A stretch of 64,000 nucleotides of DNA from positions 62,001-126,000 of the forward strand of contig PHBW01000008.1 in assembly GCA_002840715.1 (NCBI GenBank). Direction: 5' to 3'. This document shows positions 1 to 8,927 of the stretch, piece by piece (the stretch's first letter is position 1; each line of letters opens with the position of its first letter). The position numbers and the translations under genes were made by a program. The notes beneath the pieces were generated by a model. That model was not told the DNA's origin and did no database searches. It saw only the letters and a list, made by a program, of their open reading frames with translations. This stretch comes from Chloroflexi bacterium HGW-Chloroflexi-4. GTDB lineage: Bacteria; Chloroflexota; Anaerolineae; Anaerolineales; Anaerolineaceae.

Positions 1-1929
1 ACCATGGATTTGGATTTTTCACAATATGATCCCGGCGCCATTGCAATACAAGGTAATTCCATATTAGCAGTCGGAGAAGAAAAAGAAATATTGGCGCAAT
101 ACACATCAGATAAAATTATTGACTGCAATGGCAAAGTGTTGATGCCTGGCTTGGTCAACGCCCATACACACGTGCCAATGAACCTGTTGCGCGGCCTTGC
201 AGACGACCTGAGACTGGATGTATGGCTAATGGGCTATATGATGCCCGTAGAACGCGAATTTGTCTCAAAAGACTTCGTCACCCTCGGTACCCAATTAGCC
301 TGTGCAGAAATGATCCGTTCAGGAGTCACAACCTTCGCAGACATGTATTACTTTGAAGAAGATATTGCCAAGGCAACGGCTGATATTGGTATGCGCGCCT
401 TATGTGCCCAATCGGTTATGAAATTCCCCACGCCTGATGCGCAGTTCTTTGAACAAAGCCTCGAAATGTCTCGAGATTACATCCAGCGGTGGAAGGGACA
501 TGAACTAATCATCCCATCCGTCGCGCCGCACGCCCCTTACACCTGCCCACCTGAAATTCTCAAAGCCGCCTCAGCCCTGGCTGTGGAATTTGATGTCCCT
601 TTACATACGCATCTTTCTGAAACATCCTACGAAGTTGAAAACATGCGTAAAGAAAACGGCATGCCGGTCATTCCGTATGTCAAAAAACAAAACCTGTTTG
701 AAGCCAAAGTGCTGGCTGCCCATTGTGTTCACGTGGATGACGGCGAGATCCGCACAATGCAGCATTTCAATGTGGGGGTGGCGCACAATCCTTCTTCAAA
801 CATGAAGTTGGCTTCTGGGGTTGCACCCGTGAAACGTATGTTGGAGCTTGGCTTAAACGTCGGCATCGGCACGGACGGCGCTGCCTCCAACAACGACCTT
901 GATATGTTCGAAGAAATCCGCCTGGCTTCCTTTTTGCAAAAAGGCTTCAGCGGTGACCCCACCACACTGCCAGCCCGCCAGGCAATTCTGATGGGCACTC
1001 GCTTGGGTGCTCAAGCTATGCATATTGGACACCTCACAGGTTCACTCGAAGCCGGTAAACGCGCAGATTTAATTCTTGTGGATCTTACCCCCTTACATAA
1101 CAGCCCACAGTTTAAACATAATCCTCAAGGAGCCTATGCCCAACTTGTTTATGCAACCAAAGCATCAGATGTAACTGATGTGATGGTTAATGGCAAGTGG
1201 CTGATGCAAAAACGTGAATTGCTCAATATCAATGAGGATGAACTTCTTAGAAACAGTCAGGAATATGCGCGTAAAATTGACACCTTCCTAATCCACCGCG
1301 AATCTTCGGTGCTGTCAAAACTGGTCGCCATTGGCGGCGCGGCAGAAGAAGAAAGTTTTGAAATTCAAATTAAAGTGCGTGTCAAAGATACCGAACCGAT
1401 TTATAAAGCACTTCAAAGCGAAAAAATTGAGATATTGCGCAAGCGTCATTATCGCGAATATGATATTTATTTCTTCTTCAAGGACGCTGAACAGGGCATT
1501 CTCCGATACCGCGAAGATGAATTCCTCGGACCCGATAAGAATATCGAACAAGTAAGATCAAGGCTAACCCTGATTGGTCAAACCATAGAAGACCGCTTCC
1601 CACAGGAAGTGCTGCTCTCGCGCAGCCGATATATGGCCGCTGCCACGCAAAGTCCGCGCTTCTATCGCGAATACTTCAAACCGCAAATCGAAAAAGAAAT
1701 CGAAAAAGACCGCATCCGTTTTTTGGTAAGGTATGAGGGTTTTGAGTTTTTCATCAATATTGATGAGATCACCAAACCGCATATTGGCTTCTTCCTTGAG
1801 GTTAAAAGCCGCACCTGGAGTCGCCAGGATGCTGAGTTGAAATCAACTTTAGTAACCCAATTGATTGAGTTCCTGGGCGGCGATTTGACCGAAACCACCT
1901 CGGATGATTACATCGAAATGGTGAAATAA
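1..1929 (+). CDS. MTA/SAH deaminase-like amidohydrolase fused to a C-terminal CYTH domain (5' end cut by window)
   Basis: Residues 1-430 (numbered from the ATG at 4) are a metal-dependent amidohydrolase of the S-adenosylhomocysteine/methylthioadenosine deaminase group. It shows the metal pair H54/H56 in NAHTHVPMN, H201/H203 in LHTHLSE, H240 in AAHCVH and D291 in GTDGAASNN. Family members deaminate adenosine-type or related purine substrates in the cytosol. From about residue 450 a second domain follows with CYTH features: E453-x-Q455-x-K457 in place of ExExK, LRYREDE near 500, and FLEVKSRTW near 598. CYTH proteins act on triphosphates or as class IV adenylate cyclases. The frame is open to base 1, where ACC-ATG reads TMD, so the ATG is probably internal and the true start lies upstream. 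The fusion is directly visible; the substrate of either domain is not known. Confidence 0.85.
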   Translation, partial: TMDLDFSQYDPGAIAIQGNSILAVGEEKEILAQYTSDKIIDCNGKVLMPGLVNAHTHVPMNLLRGLADDLRLDVWLMGYMMPVEREFVSKDFVTLGTQLACAEMIRSGVTTFADMYYFEEDIAKATADIGMRALCAQSVMKFPTPDAQFFEQSLEMSRDYIQRWKGHELIIPSVAPHAPYTCPPEILKAASALAVEFDVPLHTHLSETSYEVENMRKENGMPVIPYVKKQNLFEAKVLAAHCVHVDDGEIRTMQHFNVGVAHNPSSNMKLASGVAPVKRMLELGLNVGIGTDGAASNNDLDMFEEIRLASFLQKGFSGDPTTLPARQAILMGTRLGAQAMHIGHLTGSLEAGKRADLILVDLTPLHNSPQFKHNPQGAYAQLVYATKASDVTDVMVNGKWLMQKRELLNINEDELLRNSQEYARKIDTFLIHRESSVLSKLVAIGGAAEEESFEIQIKVRVKDTEPIYKALQSEKIEILRKRHYREYDIYFFFKDAEQGILRYREDEFLGPDKNIEQVRSRLTLIGQTIEDRFPQEVLLSRSRYMAAATQSPRFYREYFKPQIEKEIEKDRIRFLVRYEGFEFFINIDEITKPHIGFFLEVKSRTWSRQDAELKSTLVTQLIEFLGGDLTETTSDDYIEMVK

Positions 1930-2028
1930 ATTGTTGATTCTTACATTGCTTAATATTAGAATCTGTGCAAATGACTATCGGTAGTTTTATTTCTGGATTC
2001 TATTTAAGTGGTTTGAAAGGGTAAGAAT

Positions 2029-3519
2029 ATGGCCTTGCAGCGCAAATCAGGAATTCTTTTACACCCGACCAGCCTGCCTGGGCCTGACGGTATCGGCGAT
2101 CTCGGACCTGAAATCTATCACTGGATTGATTATTTGGATCAATGCGGCTGCCGTCTTTGGCAGATTTTACCGTTGGGACCGACTGGCTTTGGAGATTCTC
2201 CATATCAATGTTTTTCAGCCTTCGCCGGCAACCCATATCTTGTCAGTCCACTGCTGCTGCTTGAGCAAGGATTATTACTGCCATCCGACCTCAGCGACCG
2301 TCCGATATTTCCAAATCATGCCGTTGATTTTGGACTGGTGATCAACTGGAAAATCACCCTGCTTGATCGTGCTTACGCCCATTTCATCAAAAATAAACTT
2401 CCCGCCATAAAAAAGGCTTATGCTGATTTTTGCACGAAAGAAATCGATTGGCTACATGATTTTGCCCTGTTTATGGGCATTAAAGAAGCCTTTGGCGGTG
2501 TTTCATGGGATCATTGGACTGAAGAGTACCGTAAACGCAACCCAGAGACGCTGGCGCTTTTTGAACGGGAATATAATGATGTCATCGAAAAACAAAAATT
2601 CCGTCAATTCTTGTTCTTTCAACAGTGGCAGCAAGTGCACGAATATGCCCATAAAAAAGACATACAGATCATTGGGGACATACCCATTTTTGTCTCTTAT
2701 GACAGCGCAGATGCCTGGTCTCACCCCGAATTATTCCATTTTGATATCAACGGGCTGCCCACCTGCGTGGCAGGCGTTCCGCCCGATTATTTCTCCCCGA
2801 CCGGTCAATTATGGGGAAATCCGCTCTATCGGTGGGATGTTCATAAAGCACAGAATTATGCCTGGTGGATCAATCGTCTACGCGCGACCCTGAAGGTGGT
2901 GGATATCATCCGCCTCGACCATTTCAGAGGATTTTATAATTATTGGGAGATTCCATACGGGGCTCCCACCGCAGTAACTGGCAAGTGGAAAAAAGGTCCG
3001 GGAAAATCAGTCTTTGAAGCGATTGAAAAAGAACTGCATGCCCTGCCGATCATTGCTGAAGATTTAGGTGAAATGGACCCCGGTGTCTACGCGTTGAGGG
3101 ATGCCTTGAACCTGCCTGGGATGAAAGTCTTGCAATTTGCCTTCGCCTCAGACGCCTCTGATCCTTTCTTGCCACACAATTATCCTTCAAACTGTGTGGT
3201 CTATACCGGCACCCACGATAATGACACTTCAGTAGGTTGGTACAGGCAGGCGCCCGAAGAAGAACGTGACTTTTGCCGACGTTACCTTGCCCGTTCAGGG
3301 GATGATATTGCCTGGGATCTAATACGCGCCGCATGGAGTTCAAAAGCAAATTACGCCATCGCACCGCTGCAAGATTTGCTCAATTTGGGCACTGAATCCC
3401 GCATGAATTACCCTGGCAAACCATCAGGCAACTGGGGCTGGCGGTTCCTCTCAAGCAACTTATCTGAACCGATGGCTAACAGACTTCGCGAACAAAATAT
3501 ACTTTACGGACGCATGTAA
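2029..3519 (+). CDS. malQ: 4-alpha-glucanotransferase (amylomaltase, GH77)
   Basis: A cytosolic enzyme that transfers alpha-1,4-glucan segments between maltodextrins, part of glycogen and maltodextrin turnover. At 496 residues it has the usual length of bacterial amylomaltases. The N-terminus has the typical RKSGILLHPTSLPGP motif, followed by GFGDSPYQ. The catalytic residues can be placed by family motifs: nucleophile D297 in IIRLDHFRG, acid/base E344 in IIAEDLGE, and D397 in YTGTHDNDT. The ATG at 2029 follows an AAAGGG Shine-Dalgarno-like sequence. It is a single gene on the plus strand, converging on the EamA transporter. The GH13 and broken GH57 genes at 28-33 kb are the other alpha-glucan genes in the window. 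Confidence 0.95.
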   Translation: MALQRKSGILLHPTSLPGPDGIGDLGPEIYHWIDYLDQCGCRLWQILPLGPTGFGDSPYQCFSAFAGNPYLVSPLLLLEQGLLLPSDLSDRPIFPNHAVDFGLVINWKITLLDRAYAHFIKNKLPAIKKAYADFCTKEIDWLHDFALFMGIKEAFGGVSWDHWTEEYRKRNPETLALFEREYNDVIEKQKFRQFLFFQQWQQVHEYAHKKDIQIIGDIPIFVSYDSADAWSHPELFHFDINGLPTCVAGVPPDYFSPTGQLWGNPLYRWDVHKAQNYAWWINRLRATLKVVDIIRLDHFRGFYNYWEIPYGAPTAVTGKWKKGPGKSVFEAIEKELHALPIIAEDLGEMDPGVYALRDALNLPGMKVLQFAFASDASDPFLPHNYPSNCVVYTGTHDNDTSVGWYRQAPEEERDFCRRYLARSGDDIAWDLIRAAWSSKANYAIAPLQDLLNLGTESRMNYPGKPSGNWGWRFLSSNLSEPMANRLREQNILYGRM

Positions 3520-3556
3520 AAAATCATTATTTGATTTGCTAAACAACTCAAACGGA

Positions 3557-4501
3557 TTATTCTTGTTTGAGTGGTATTTGATTATTAGCCCTTGATGCCA
3601 CAAAGATACCGATCAGGATCAATATTCCACCTCCGATTTCAAGCAAGGACGGGCTTTCGTGCAAAAAAAGATAGGCCAGGATGACTGTACCGATCGGTTC
3701 ACCGAGAAGTGCAATGGAGACAAATGCTGCTGAAAGTGTTTTTAGAAAATAGTTAAAAGTTGAATGTCCAAGCAATTGCGGCACAATGGCCAGTAAAACT
3801 ATCCAAATCCAGGTATTGGCAGAATATGCTTCAATGGATGTACCGGTCAAAACAACCAATATAATTAAAACCACCGCTGCCATGCCATAGACCAAAAAAG
3901 TATAAACCGGTAGTGTCAGAGAATTTCTCACCCGCCTGCCGATCAATAAATATCCGCCTGAGAACAATGCCCCTGCCAAAGCCAGCAGGTTGCCAATAAA
4001 TAGTCTTCCTCCAAACATGCTTTCAAGTGAGAGACATGACACCTGACCACCAGAAAAATGGCAGGCACTATTTAGCCCTACGATAAAGCTCCCCAAAAGT
4101 GAAACAATCAACCCAAAAAAGACTATTTTATTAATTTTCTCTTTGAGGAATATCGGTGCAAGCAAAGCCACCCATAAAGGAGATGTGGCGACCAAAACAA
4201 CTGAACTTGCCACACTGGTATACTCCAATGAAGTAATCCAGGAAGCGAAATGCAGACCTAAAAAGAGTCCGGCAAGAATCAGCAAACCGAATTTCCGTCT
4301 GGGAATTGATTTAATTTCCGCCCAGAATCGAATTAAAACAAAAGGTGCAAGCAGAAGCGTGGCTATAACCAATCGCCCCGCAGCAATCACCAACGAAGGA
4401 GCCTGACCCTGTGCAAAACGAATAAAAATGGAGGCTGTTGAGACAGCCAAAATACCCAAAAAAAGCCCGAAACCTGGTGAAACATTTATAATTTTATTCA
4501 A
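3557..4501 (-). CDS. EamA/DMT-superfamily transporter
   Basis: An integral membrane protein of 314 residues with about ten hydrophobic helices in two similar halves, as in the drug/metabolite transporter superfamily (two EamA repeats). The first half has the characteristic stretch around ASWITSLEYTSVASSVVLVATSPLWVAL, here read in two parts (ASWITSLEYT and SVASSVVLVA). The second half has LLGEPIGTVILAYLFLHE, the family's LGEP motif near the end. The substrate cannot be told from sequence; characterised relatives export amino acids, nucleosides or drugs. It stands alone, convergent with malQ and divergent from the superoxide dismutase gene. Confidence 0.88.
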   Translation of the reverse strand: MNKIINVSPGFGLFLGILAVSTASIFIRFAQGQAPSLVIAAGRLVIATLLLAPFVLIRFWAEIKSIPRRKFGLLILAGLFLGLHFASWITSLEYTSVASSVVLVATSPLWVALLAPIFLKEKINKIVFFGLIVSLLGSFIVGLNSACHFSGGQVSCLSLESMFGGRLFIGNLLALAGALFSGGYLLIGRRVRNSLTLPVYTFLVYGMAAVVLIILVVLTGTSIEAYSANTWIWIVLLAIVPQLLGHSTFNYFLKTLSAAFVSIALLGEPIGTVILAYLFLHESPSLLEIGGGILILIGIFVASRANNQIPLKQE

Positions 4502-4553
4502 TGACCTGATCCCGTAGTAATTTGTTTTATTTGACCAAGTTACTCTACTTCAC

Positions 4554-4582
4554 TTGACAAAGACTTTTTCCTTGACTAGAAT
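4554..4582 (+). promoter_or_regulatory. Sigma-70-type promoter for sod
   Basis: TTGACA at 4554-4559, 17 bp, then TAGAAT at 4577-4582: a perfect -35 and a 5-of-6 -10 at ideal spacing. Transcription would start near 4589, giving a leader of about 60 nt before the sod ATG. Consensus match only. Confidence 0.75.
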
Positions 4583-4647
4583 CTAATTGTACTTGAGATA
4601 CATCAGCGTTTTTCGATGGAATATAAATAGGTCTAGAGGAGGAAAAA

Positions 4648-5250
4648 ATGCCTTACGAAATACCACCATTAAGATATGCCGTAGACGCATTGGAACCATT
4701 TATTGATACTCAAACAGTAGAAATTCATTATGGCAAGCACCATGCCACTTATTTGAAAAATCTTAACACTGCCATTGAAAAACACCCTGAATTGTTTTCT
4801 TTACCCTTAAAAGAAGTATTAACCGATCTTAACAAAGTTCCTGAAGATATTCGCCTGACCGTCAAAAATATGGGCGGCGGGGTTTACAACCACAATGTCT
4901 ACTGGACCTGTCTGGCTCCTGGTCAGGGGGGAGAACCAGTAGACAAGCTGGCTCAAGCAATTACAAAAAAATGGGGCAGCTTTGAAACCTTCAAAGCTGA
5001 ATTTGAAAAAGCTTCTCTAGGCCGTTTTGGCAGTGGTTGGTGCTGGTTAAGCAAAGATAAAAATGGCGAGTTGGTTATCCACTCCACTGCAAACCAGGAT
5101 GCACCCATGCAAGAGGGTCTTGAACCGCTTCTTGTGATCGATGTTTGGGAGCATGCCTATTATTTGAAATATCAGAATCGTCGTGCAGACTACATCACCA
5201 ATTGGTGGAACCTAGTCAACTGGCAGGAAGCCGAAAATCGGTTTGCCTGA
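4648..5250 (+). CDS. sod: Superoxide dismutase, Fe/Mn family
   Basis: Dismutates superoxide to oxygen and peroxide in the cytosol. The 200-residue protein has the four expected metal ligands: H27 in EIHYGKHH, H82 in VYNHNVYW, D165 and H169 in VIDVWEHAYY. The STANQDAP segment carries the glutamine at the position typical of manganese enzymes, so Mn or cambialistic use is the better guess, but metal choice is not certain from sequence. A strong Shine-Dalgarno (GAGGAGG) precedes the ATG. It has its own near-consensus promoter and is followed after 33 bp by a ferredoxin gene, probably co-transcribed and ending at a strong terminator. Confidence 0.95.
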   Translation: MPYEIPPLRYAVDALEPFIDTQTVEIHYGKHHATYLKNLNTAIEKHPELFSLPLKEVLTDLNKVPEDIRLTVKNMGGGVYNHNVYWTCLAPGQGGEPVDKLAQAITKKWGSFETFKAEFEKASLGRFGSGWCWLSKDKNGELVIHSTANQDAPMQEGLEPLLVIDVWEHAYYLKYQNRRADYITNWWNLVNWQEAENRFA

Positions 5251-5283
5251 AATCACATACAATTTATAATATCGGAGGATTGA

Positions 5284-5691
5284 ATGACCAGAGTAATTAC
5301 AAGTTTATGTGTGCGTGAAGGCGCTTGCGCCACTGTTTGTCCAGTTGAATGTATCGTAGCCGGAAAACCCGAAGATAAATATCCGTGGTATTACATTGAT
5401 GCAGAAACCTGCATTGACTGCGGCGCCTGTGAATCAGAATGCCCTGTAGGTGCCATTTTCCCTGAAGATGAAGTCCCTTCAGCCTACAAAGCCAAGGGCG
5501 GCGAAACCCAATCCATGCCCGTTGGAACTGCCGGATTCACAACCGTTTATGACGGCAAGAATCATGACGGTGATCCAGTTCATCTCGAAGCCACCAAAGT
5601 TTTGGCTGCCGGCGAGGTTGTTGACCTGACCCCCGCCATCCAATCGAATAACGATTTCTTCAAGAGCGGACCCGGCTACAACGCAAAATAA
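5284..5691 (+). CDS. Seven-iron-type (3Fe-4S/4Fe-4S) ferredoxin with C-terminal extension
   Basis: A small 135-residue electron carrier. The N-terminal cysteine spacing is C9-x5-C15-x3-C19-P-x2-C23. The second motif is C43-x2-C46-x2-C49-x3-C53. This resembles the Azotobacter FdI pattern, where the first, second and last cysteines hold a 3Fe-4S cluster and the others a 4Fe-4S cluster. Residues 75-135 are an extension with no cysteines and no recognised domain. A GGAGG ribosome site lies just before the ATG. The gene follows sod and is closed by the palindromic terminator. The redox partner is unknown; pairing with sod suggests, but does not prove, a role in oxidative stress. Confidence 0.9.
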   Translation: MTRVITSLCVREGACATVCPVECIVAGKPEDKYPWYYIDAETCIDCGACESECPVGAIFPEDEVPSAYKAKGGETQSMPVGTAGFTTVYDGKNHDGDPVHLEATKVLAAGEVVDLTPAIQSNNDFFKSGPGYNAK

Positions 5692-5711
5692 TCTATACCT
5701 TGATTACAAAA

Positions 5712-5741
5712 CGCAGGGGAGGTTCATGAACCTCCCCTGCG
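5712..5741. terminator. Bidirectional intrinsic terminator
   Basis: A perfect 30-bp palindrome (arms of CGCAGGGGAGGTTCA type) lies between the ferredoxin gene on the plus strand and mltG on the minus strand. TTTT follows on the plus strand and an equivalent TTTT on the minus strand, so it can stop transcription from both sides. Confidence 0.88.
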
Positions 5742-5747
5742 TTTTAT

Positions 5748-6875
5748 TTACTCACATGCTTTCGATAGATGCTCTTCAAAAGTTGATGAAAAAACATGCG
5801 AACCAGATCCATCACAATTGGCGCGGAAGTAATAATAAAAACTGCTCTCTGGTTTTGCCACTGCCAAAATGGACGGCAAATCAGGATTTGAAATCGGATG
5901 ATCAGGTAATGCTGGAATTATATAGGTGTTAAATGGGGATTGTACGGACAGGTCGCCTACCGCCAGCGGTGTCTTCCACCAACCGCCCCATGAATCATTG
6001 TACCCAAGGGCATATTGAACCGTCGGGTCCGTTTCAAGTTTCATCCCGTCTGCCAAACGGTTATAAAAGACGGAAGCCATCAAAGCACGTTCGCTGTCAT
6101 CGAATGTTTCACGTTGAATAATGGATGCCAAAACGATGGATTGACGGAAAGAAAGACCATTTTCTTGTAATTGCACTTGAATATCGGCGCTTACTGATTC
6201 TTCAAAGCGTTGAACAAAGGTCATCACCAGGTTTTGTGCACTTATCTTGCGATTGATCACATACTCACCCGGGAATAGATATCCTTCCAGAGAAAGCAAC
6301 CCATGCAGATTACCTGGCAAATCAAGATTGCCCGGATTTTTTACCAATTCCATGAACTCATCTGGGGTAACTTCAATACCTGAGGAAGGTAAAGCCGCTG
6401 CGATCTCTTCAGCTCGCCAGCCTGGATAAATATAGAACGGCACATCTGCTGAATAAGCAGATTGAATGGATTGTGAAATTTCAACAGCTGTCATGGAGGG
6501 TGAAAGCTTGAAATCACCGGCCTTGATCTGAGTATCCATCCCTTTATAGATCACGTAATAGCGAAACGCTTCCCAACTGGAGATATATCCATTTTGTTCC
6601 AAGGCCATGGCTACTGAAGTGACACTTGCTCCAGAAGGAATGGTGAAAATAGTCTGCGAAGCAACTAACGATTTTGGCATGGTCAATTTGTTTTCATTGA
6701 CCAACACCTGAAGGCTGTAGGTCCAGCGCTGCATGGGGGTCAGGTTGTGTGCAGCACTTCCAAAACTGCCTTCGGCCAGTGCAGGCACACCCACCCAAAA
6801 AATAGCGAGTCCCAATACAAGTAATAAGAAAATCAATAAAATCGGAATTAACGAACAAAAAGTTGATTTACGCAT
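5748..6875 (-). CDS. mltG: Endolytic murein transglycosylase MltG (YceG family)
   Basis: A membrane-anchored lytic transglycosylase that cuts nascent glycan strands and sets their length. From the chosen ATG at 6875 (MRKST) it has 375 residues, with one N-terminal membrane helix at about residues 5-30 and the rest outside the membrane. The YceG core shows LEGYLFPGEY, then ASIIQRETFD, DPTVQYALG and SPFNTYIIPALPDHPISNP. The catalytic Glu of the family (the one before Thr in the EKET motif) is retained, while the preceding Glu is Gln. An in-frame TTG at 6905 is also possible. The ATG is preferred because it overlaps the end of ruvX and has an AAGGACGG ribosome site at good distance. Confidence 0.92.
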   Translation of the reverse strand: MRKSTFCSLIPILLIFLLLVLGLAIFWVGVPALAEGSFGSAAHNLTPMQRWTYSLQVLVNENKLTMPKSLVASQTIFTIPSGASVTSVAMALEQNGYISSWEAFRYYVIYKGMDTQIKAGDFKLSPSMTAVEISQSIQSAYSADVPFYIYPGWRAEEIAAALPSSGIEVTPDEFMELVKNPGNLDLPGNLHGLLSLEGYLFPGEYVINRKISAQNLVMTFVQRFEESVSADIQVQLQENGLSFRQSIVLASIIQRETFDDSERALMASVFYNRLADGMKLETDPTVQYALGYNDSWGGWWKTPLAVGDLSVQSPFNTYIIPALPDHPISNPDLPSILAVAKPESSFYYYFRANCDGSGSHVFSSTFEEHLSKACE

Positions 6876-7305
6876 GGTCTTTTCCGTCCTTATGATGCTC
6901 TTCAAGCCAGGTTTGTAAAATTACGGCAGCCGCTACTTCGTCTAGGTGTCCGCCTCGTTTATCGCGTTTTGCTCCGCTTTCCAAGCGGATTTCTTTAGCC
7001 CTATTAGTGCTTCCGTTTTCATCCCACAATTCCACTGGCAGCCCTGAAACTTCAGCCAGCATTTCAGCCACTTTTTGGGCATGCCGCGTTTGAGGTCTGT
7101 CTTCGTTGTTTTCACCGATCGGACTACCAATGATAATGCGTGTTGCCTCATTCTTTTTTGCCAGCTCTGTGATTTCAATACAATCTTGCTTAAGCGACAC
7201 GTGTTTGATAACGCCTAATCCGCGGGCTAAAGTGGCGGTTTCATCGCTAATGGCCAGGCCTATACGTTTCTCACCTGGGTCAACTGCCATGATCCTGCCG
7301 GTCAT
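6868..7305 (-). CDS. ruvX: RuvX/YqgF Holliday-junction resolvase-like nuclease
   Basis: A 145-residue RNase H-fold protein. YqgF members act in pre-16S rRNA processing and have been proposed as Holliday-junction resolvases. Visible motifs are MAVDPGEKRIGLAISD with the first acidic residue (D9), IIIGSPIGENNEDRPQ in the middle, LWDENGST in place of the DERxT motif, and HLDEVAAAVILQ with the last acidic residue. The ATG at 7305 overlaps the upstream stop (ATGA), and the end overlaps the mltG start, so the three genes are translationally coupled. The longer reading frame upstream of 7305 is not conserved in type and lies in another frame of the preceding gene. Confidence 0.93.
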   Translation of the reverse strand: MTGRIMAVDPGEKRIGLAISDETATLARGLGVIKHVSLKQDCIEITELAKKNEATRIIIGSPIGENNEDRPQTRHAQKVAEMLAEVSGLPVELWDENGSTNRAKEIRLESGAKRDKRGGHLDEVAAAVILQTWLEEHHKDGKDHA

Positions 7306-8807
7306 TGAACATCTCCAGAAGCGAACGAAATGTTGGTCGAAAGAAACGGCATCCAGGGCCATTTTGAGAACCAACTCTCTATCACCGCCGGGGAACGTTG
7401 TGCAAAGATATTTGAAAAAAGTGACTGAGCCTGGTTGACCTTCATACCCGCCAAATTGGCTGAGGCTTGTTCCATATTCCACTCTGGCACAAGCAGGCGC
7501 GAAGCTTTCATCGTCCAAGCAGCCTGACCAAAATCATCCACTCGAAAATCACCTACTCGATTCAAAGTGATACTGTCTTTAACCGGCACAAATCCTTGCG
7601 GTTGGTTTGAGGTTAATACTAAATCTGCAATGGCGTTAAGATCGCTTTGCTGATAGCCAAATATTTTTAACCTGACATTCAAACGCAAGATCGCTTCGTC
7701 AGCCGGTTCGTCAATCTTGTTAACCTGTTCACTCAGTAAAATTTTTTCAAGAGTGAGACTTGGCTCAATATACACCAACCCTTCAACTTTTTCAGCTTGC
7801 AAACTTGCCAACCCCTGAATCATCAGGTCTTCTAACAATTGTCTTTCAAGCAGTGCGTAATCTTCGGCGCTGGGAGACGGCGTTTCCACGCCTCCACCAC
7901 CGCTAAATTTTTCAGGATTGCTGACACTCACCAGTGCATACATGCCGCCGGGCAAGGTCCAGACCGAATTGGCTGCCAGGTTGCCTTCTGTGCCGGTAAT
8001 TAAGGCTTCCACTTTGCCAGCAGCAGAATCAATCACACCTGCCGGAACCACAACGGCTTCTGTCAAACTAAAACTTGTCAGGGTTTGATCACCTGCCAGT
8101 AAAAGAGTGCCGGTTGGCAAGGTGACATCTGAAAAAGTCAGGTTTGTGAAAATCACTTCCCCCACTGCTTTGGTGGTTGGAATGGAAACCTTGCCAGTAC
8201 TTGGCATGGCTTTCTCTCCGTTCACATCAATAAACACGGCTTTTGCGGGGATACCGCCCGAAGGATTAATGCCGGAAAAAACCTCTGATGCTTTGATCCG
8301 TATTTCAACTTCTTGTAATGAGGTTACTGGAAAATATGTAATTTCAGCATGCGGGAGGAGCACCACCAAAAGTGCAATCAAGGCTCCCAGACTAATTACA
8401 AGAGCCAACCCCTTAGTCAAAGGGGTTTCCGGTTTGGATGATGCCTGGCGAGGCAGTTGCGCTCTGATTGCTTTGTTGGCATCCACCCCTTTAGGCACCT
8501 TATTGGCAATGCTGCCCTTGGTATCAGCTTTCCAGGCACTTCTTTCAGCTGCAGATATAGAAGCAAATAATGGCACATTAGAATCCAACGCCCATTCACT
8601 TATCACAGGATGATGCGTAACCAAAGCTAGCTCAGACCCAAGTGAATTGGCTTCACGATTGAGCAGCACTAATTCCAATTCATTGTGTAGAATTCTGCCC
8701 TTTTTTGGCCAAACCAAAATCATGCGCTGGCAAGATTGCCAGGCCATCTTGTCTTTAATTGAGATGACATCATCATGCGCTTCAAGTTGAATCACATTGG
8801 TTTTCAT
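7302..8807 (-). CDS. Baseplate-J-like envelope protein with N-terminal cytosolic domain
   Basis: A 501-residue protein of the type often named baseplate J/gp47 family in Chloroflexota. Residues 1-95 form a soluble alpha/beta domain (ILVWPKKGRIL, LELVLLNREA, ALVTHHPVIS). A basic, proline-rich linker is followed by one membrane helix at about 132-152. The rest (155-501) is a beta-rich exported region with GEVIFTNLTF, LPTGTLLLAG and VEALITGTEGNLAANS segments. It probably sits in the membrane with most of its mass outside; its job is not known. The ATG at 8807 is preferred over the GTG at 8852. It heads an operon with ruvX and mltG, which suggests a link to cell-wall growth rather than to phage. 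Confidence 0.7.
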   Translation of the reverse strand: MKTNVIQLEAHDDVISIKDKMAWQSCQRMILVWPKKGRILHNELELVLLNREANSLGSELALVTHHPVISEWALDSNVPLFASISAAERSAWKADTKGSIANKVPKGVDANKAIRAQLPRQASSKPETPLTKGLALVISLGALIALLVVLLPHAEITYFPVTSLQEVEIRIKASEVFSGINPSGGIPAKAVFIDVNGEKAMPSTGKVSIPTTKAVGEVIFTNLTFSDVTLPTGTLLLAGDQTLTSFSLTEAVVVPAGVIDSAAGKVEALITGTEGNLAANSVWTLPGGMYALVSVSNPEKFSGGGGVETPSPSAEDYALLERQLLEDLMIQGLASLQAEKVEGLVYIEPSLTLEKILLSEQVNKIDEPADEAILRLNVRLKIFGYQQSDLNAIADLVLTSNQPQGFVPVKDSITLNRVGDFRVDDFGQAAWTMKASRLLVPEWNMEQASANLAGMKVNQAQSLFSNIFAQRSPAVIESWFSKWPWMPFLSTNISFASGDVQ

Positions 8808-8876
8808 AGCACTCAAATTATTATACCTGAAGCATTTTTCCGTGAAAAACACCCTTGTTTAAACTTACAGAATTAT

Positions 8877-8905
8877 TTGTGAAGAATCTTGTGAAAAGCT
8901 ATAAT
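8877..8905 (+). promoter_or_regulatory. Sigma-70-type promoter for the lipoprotein gene
   Basis: TTGTGA at 8877-8882, 17 bp, perfect TATAAT at 8900-8905. The predicted start near 8912 leaves a short leader with a GAGAGGAAA ribosome site before the ATG at 8928. It may also serve the DNA-processing genes downstream, since no other promoter is obvious before them. Confidence 0.72.
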
Positions 8906-8927
8906 AAAAATATAACTGAGAGGAAAT

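Noticed and set aside
3546-3572. ACTCAAAC/GTTTGAGT hairpin between malQ and the EamA gene
   Set aside because: It overlaps the end of the transporter gene and lacks a T run on either side, so a terminator call is not supported.
6868-7518. Longer ruvX starting at 7518
   Set aside because: The first 71 residues are out of family and overlap the preceding gene; conservation starts at MTGRIMAVDPG, whose ATG overlaps the previous stop.
7302-8807. Phage tail or contractile injection system
   Set aside because: The baseplate-J name is suggestive, but the protein has a membrane helix and its neighbours are ruvX and mltG; no tail, sheath or spike genes are present.
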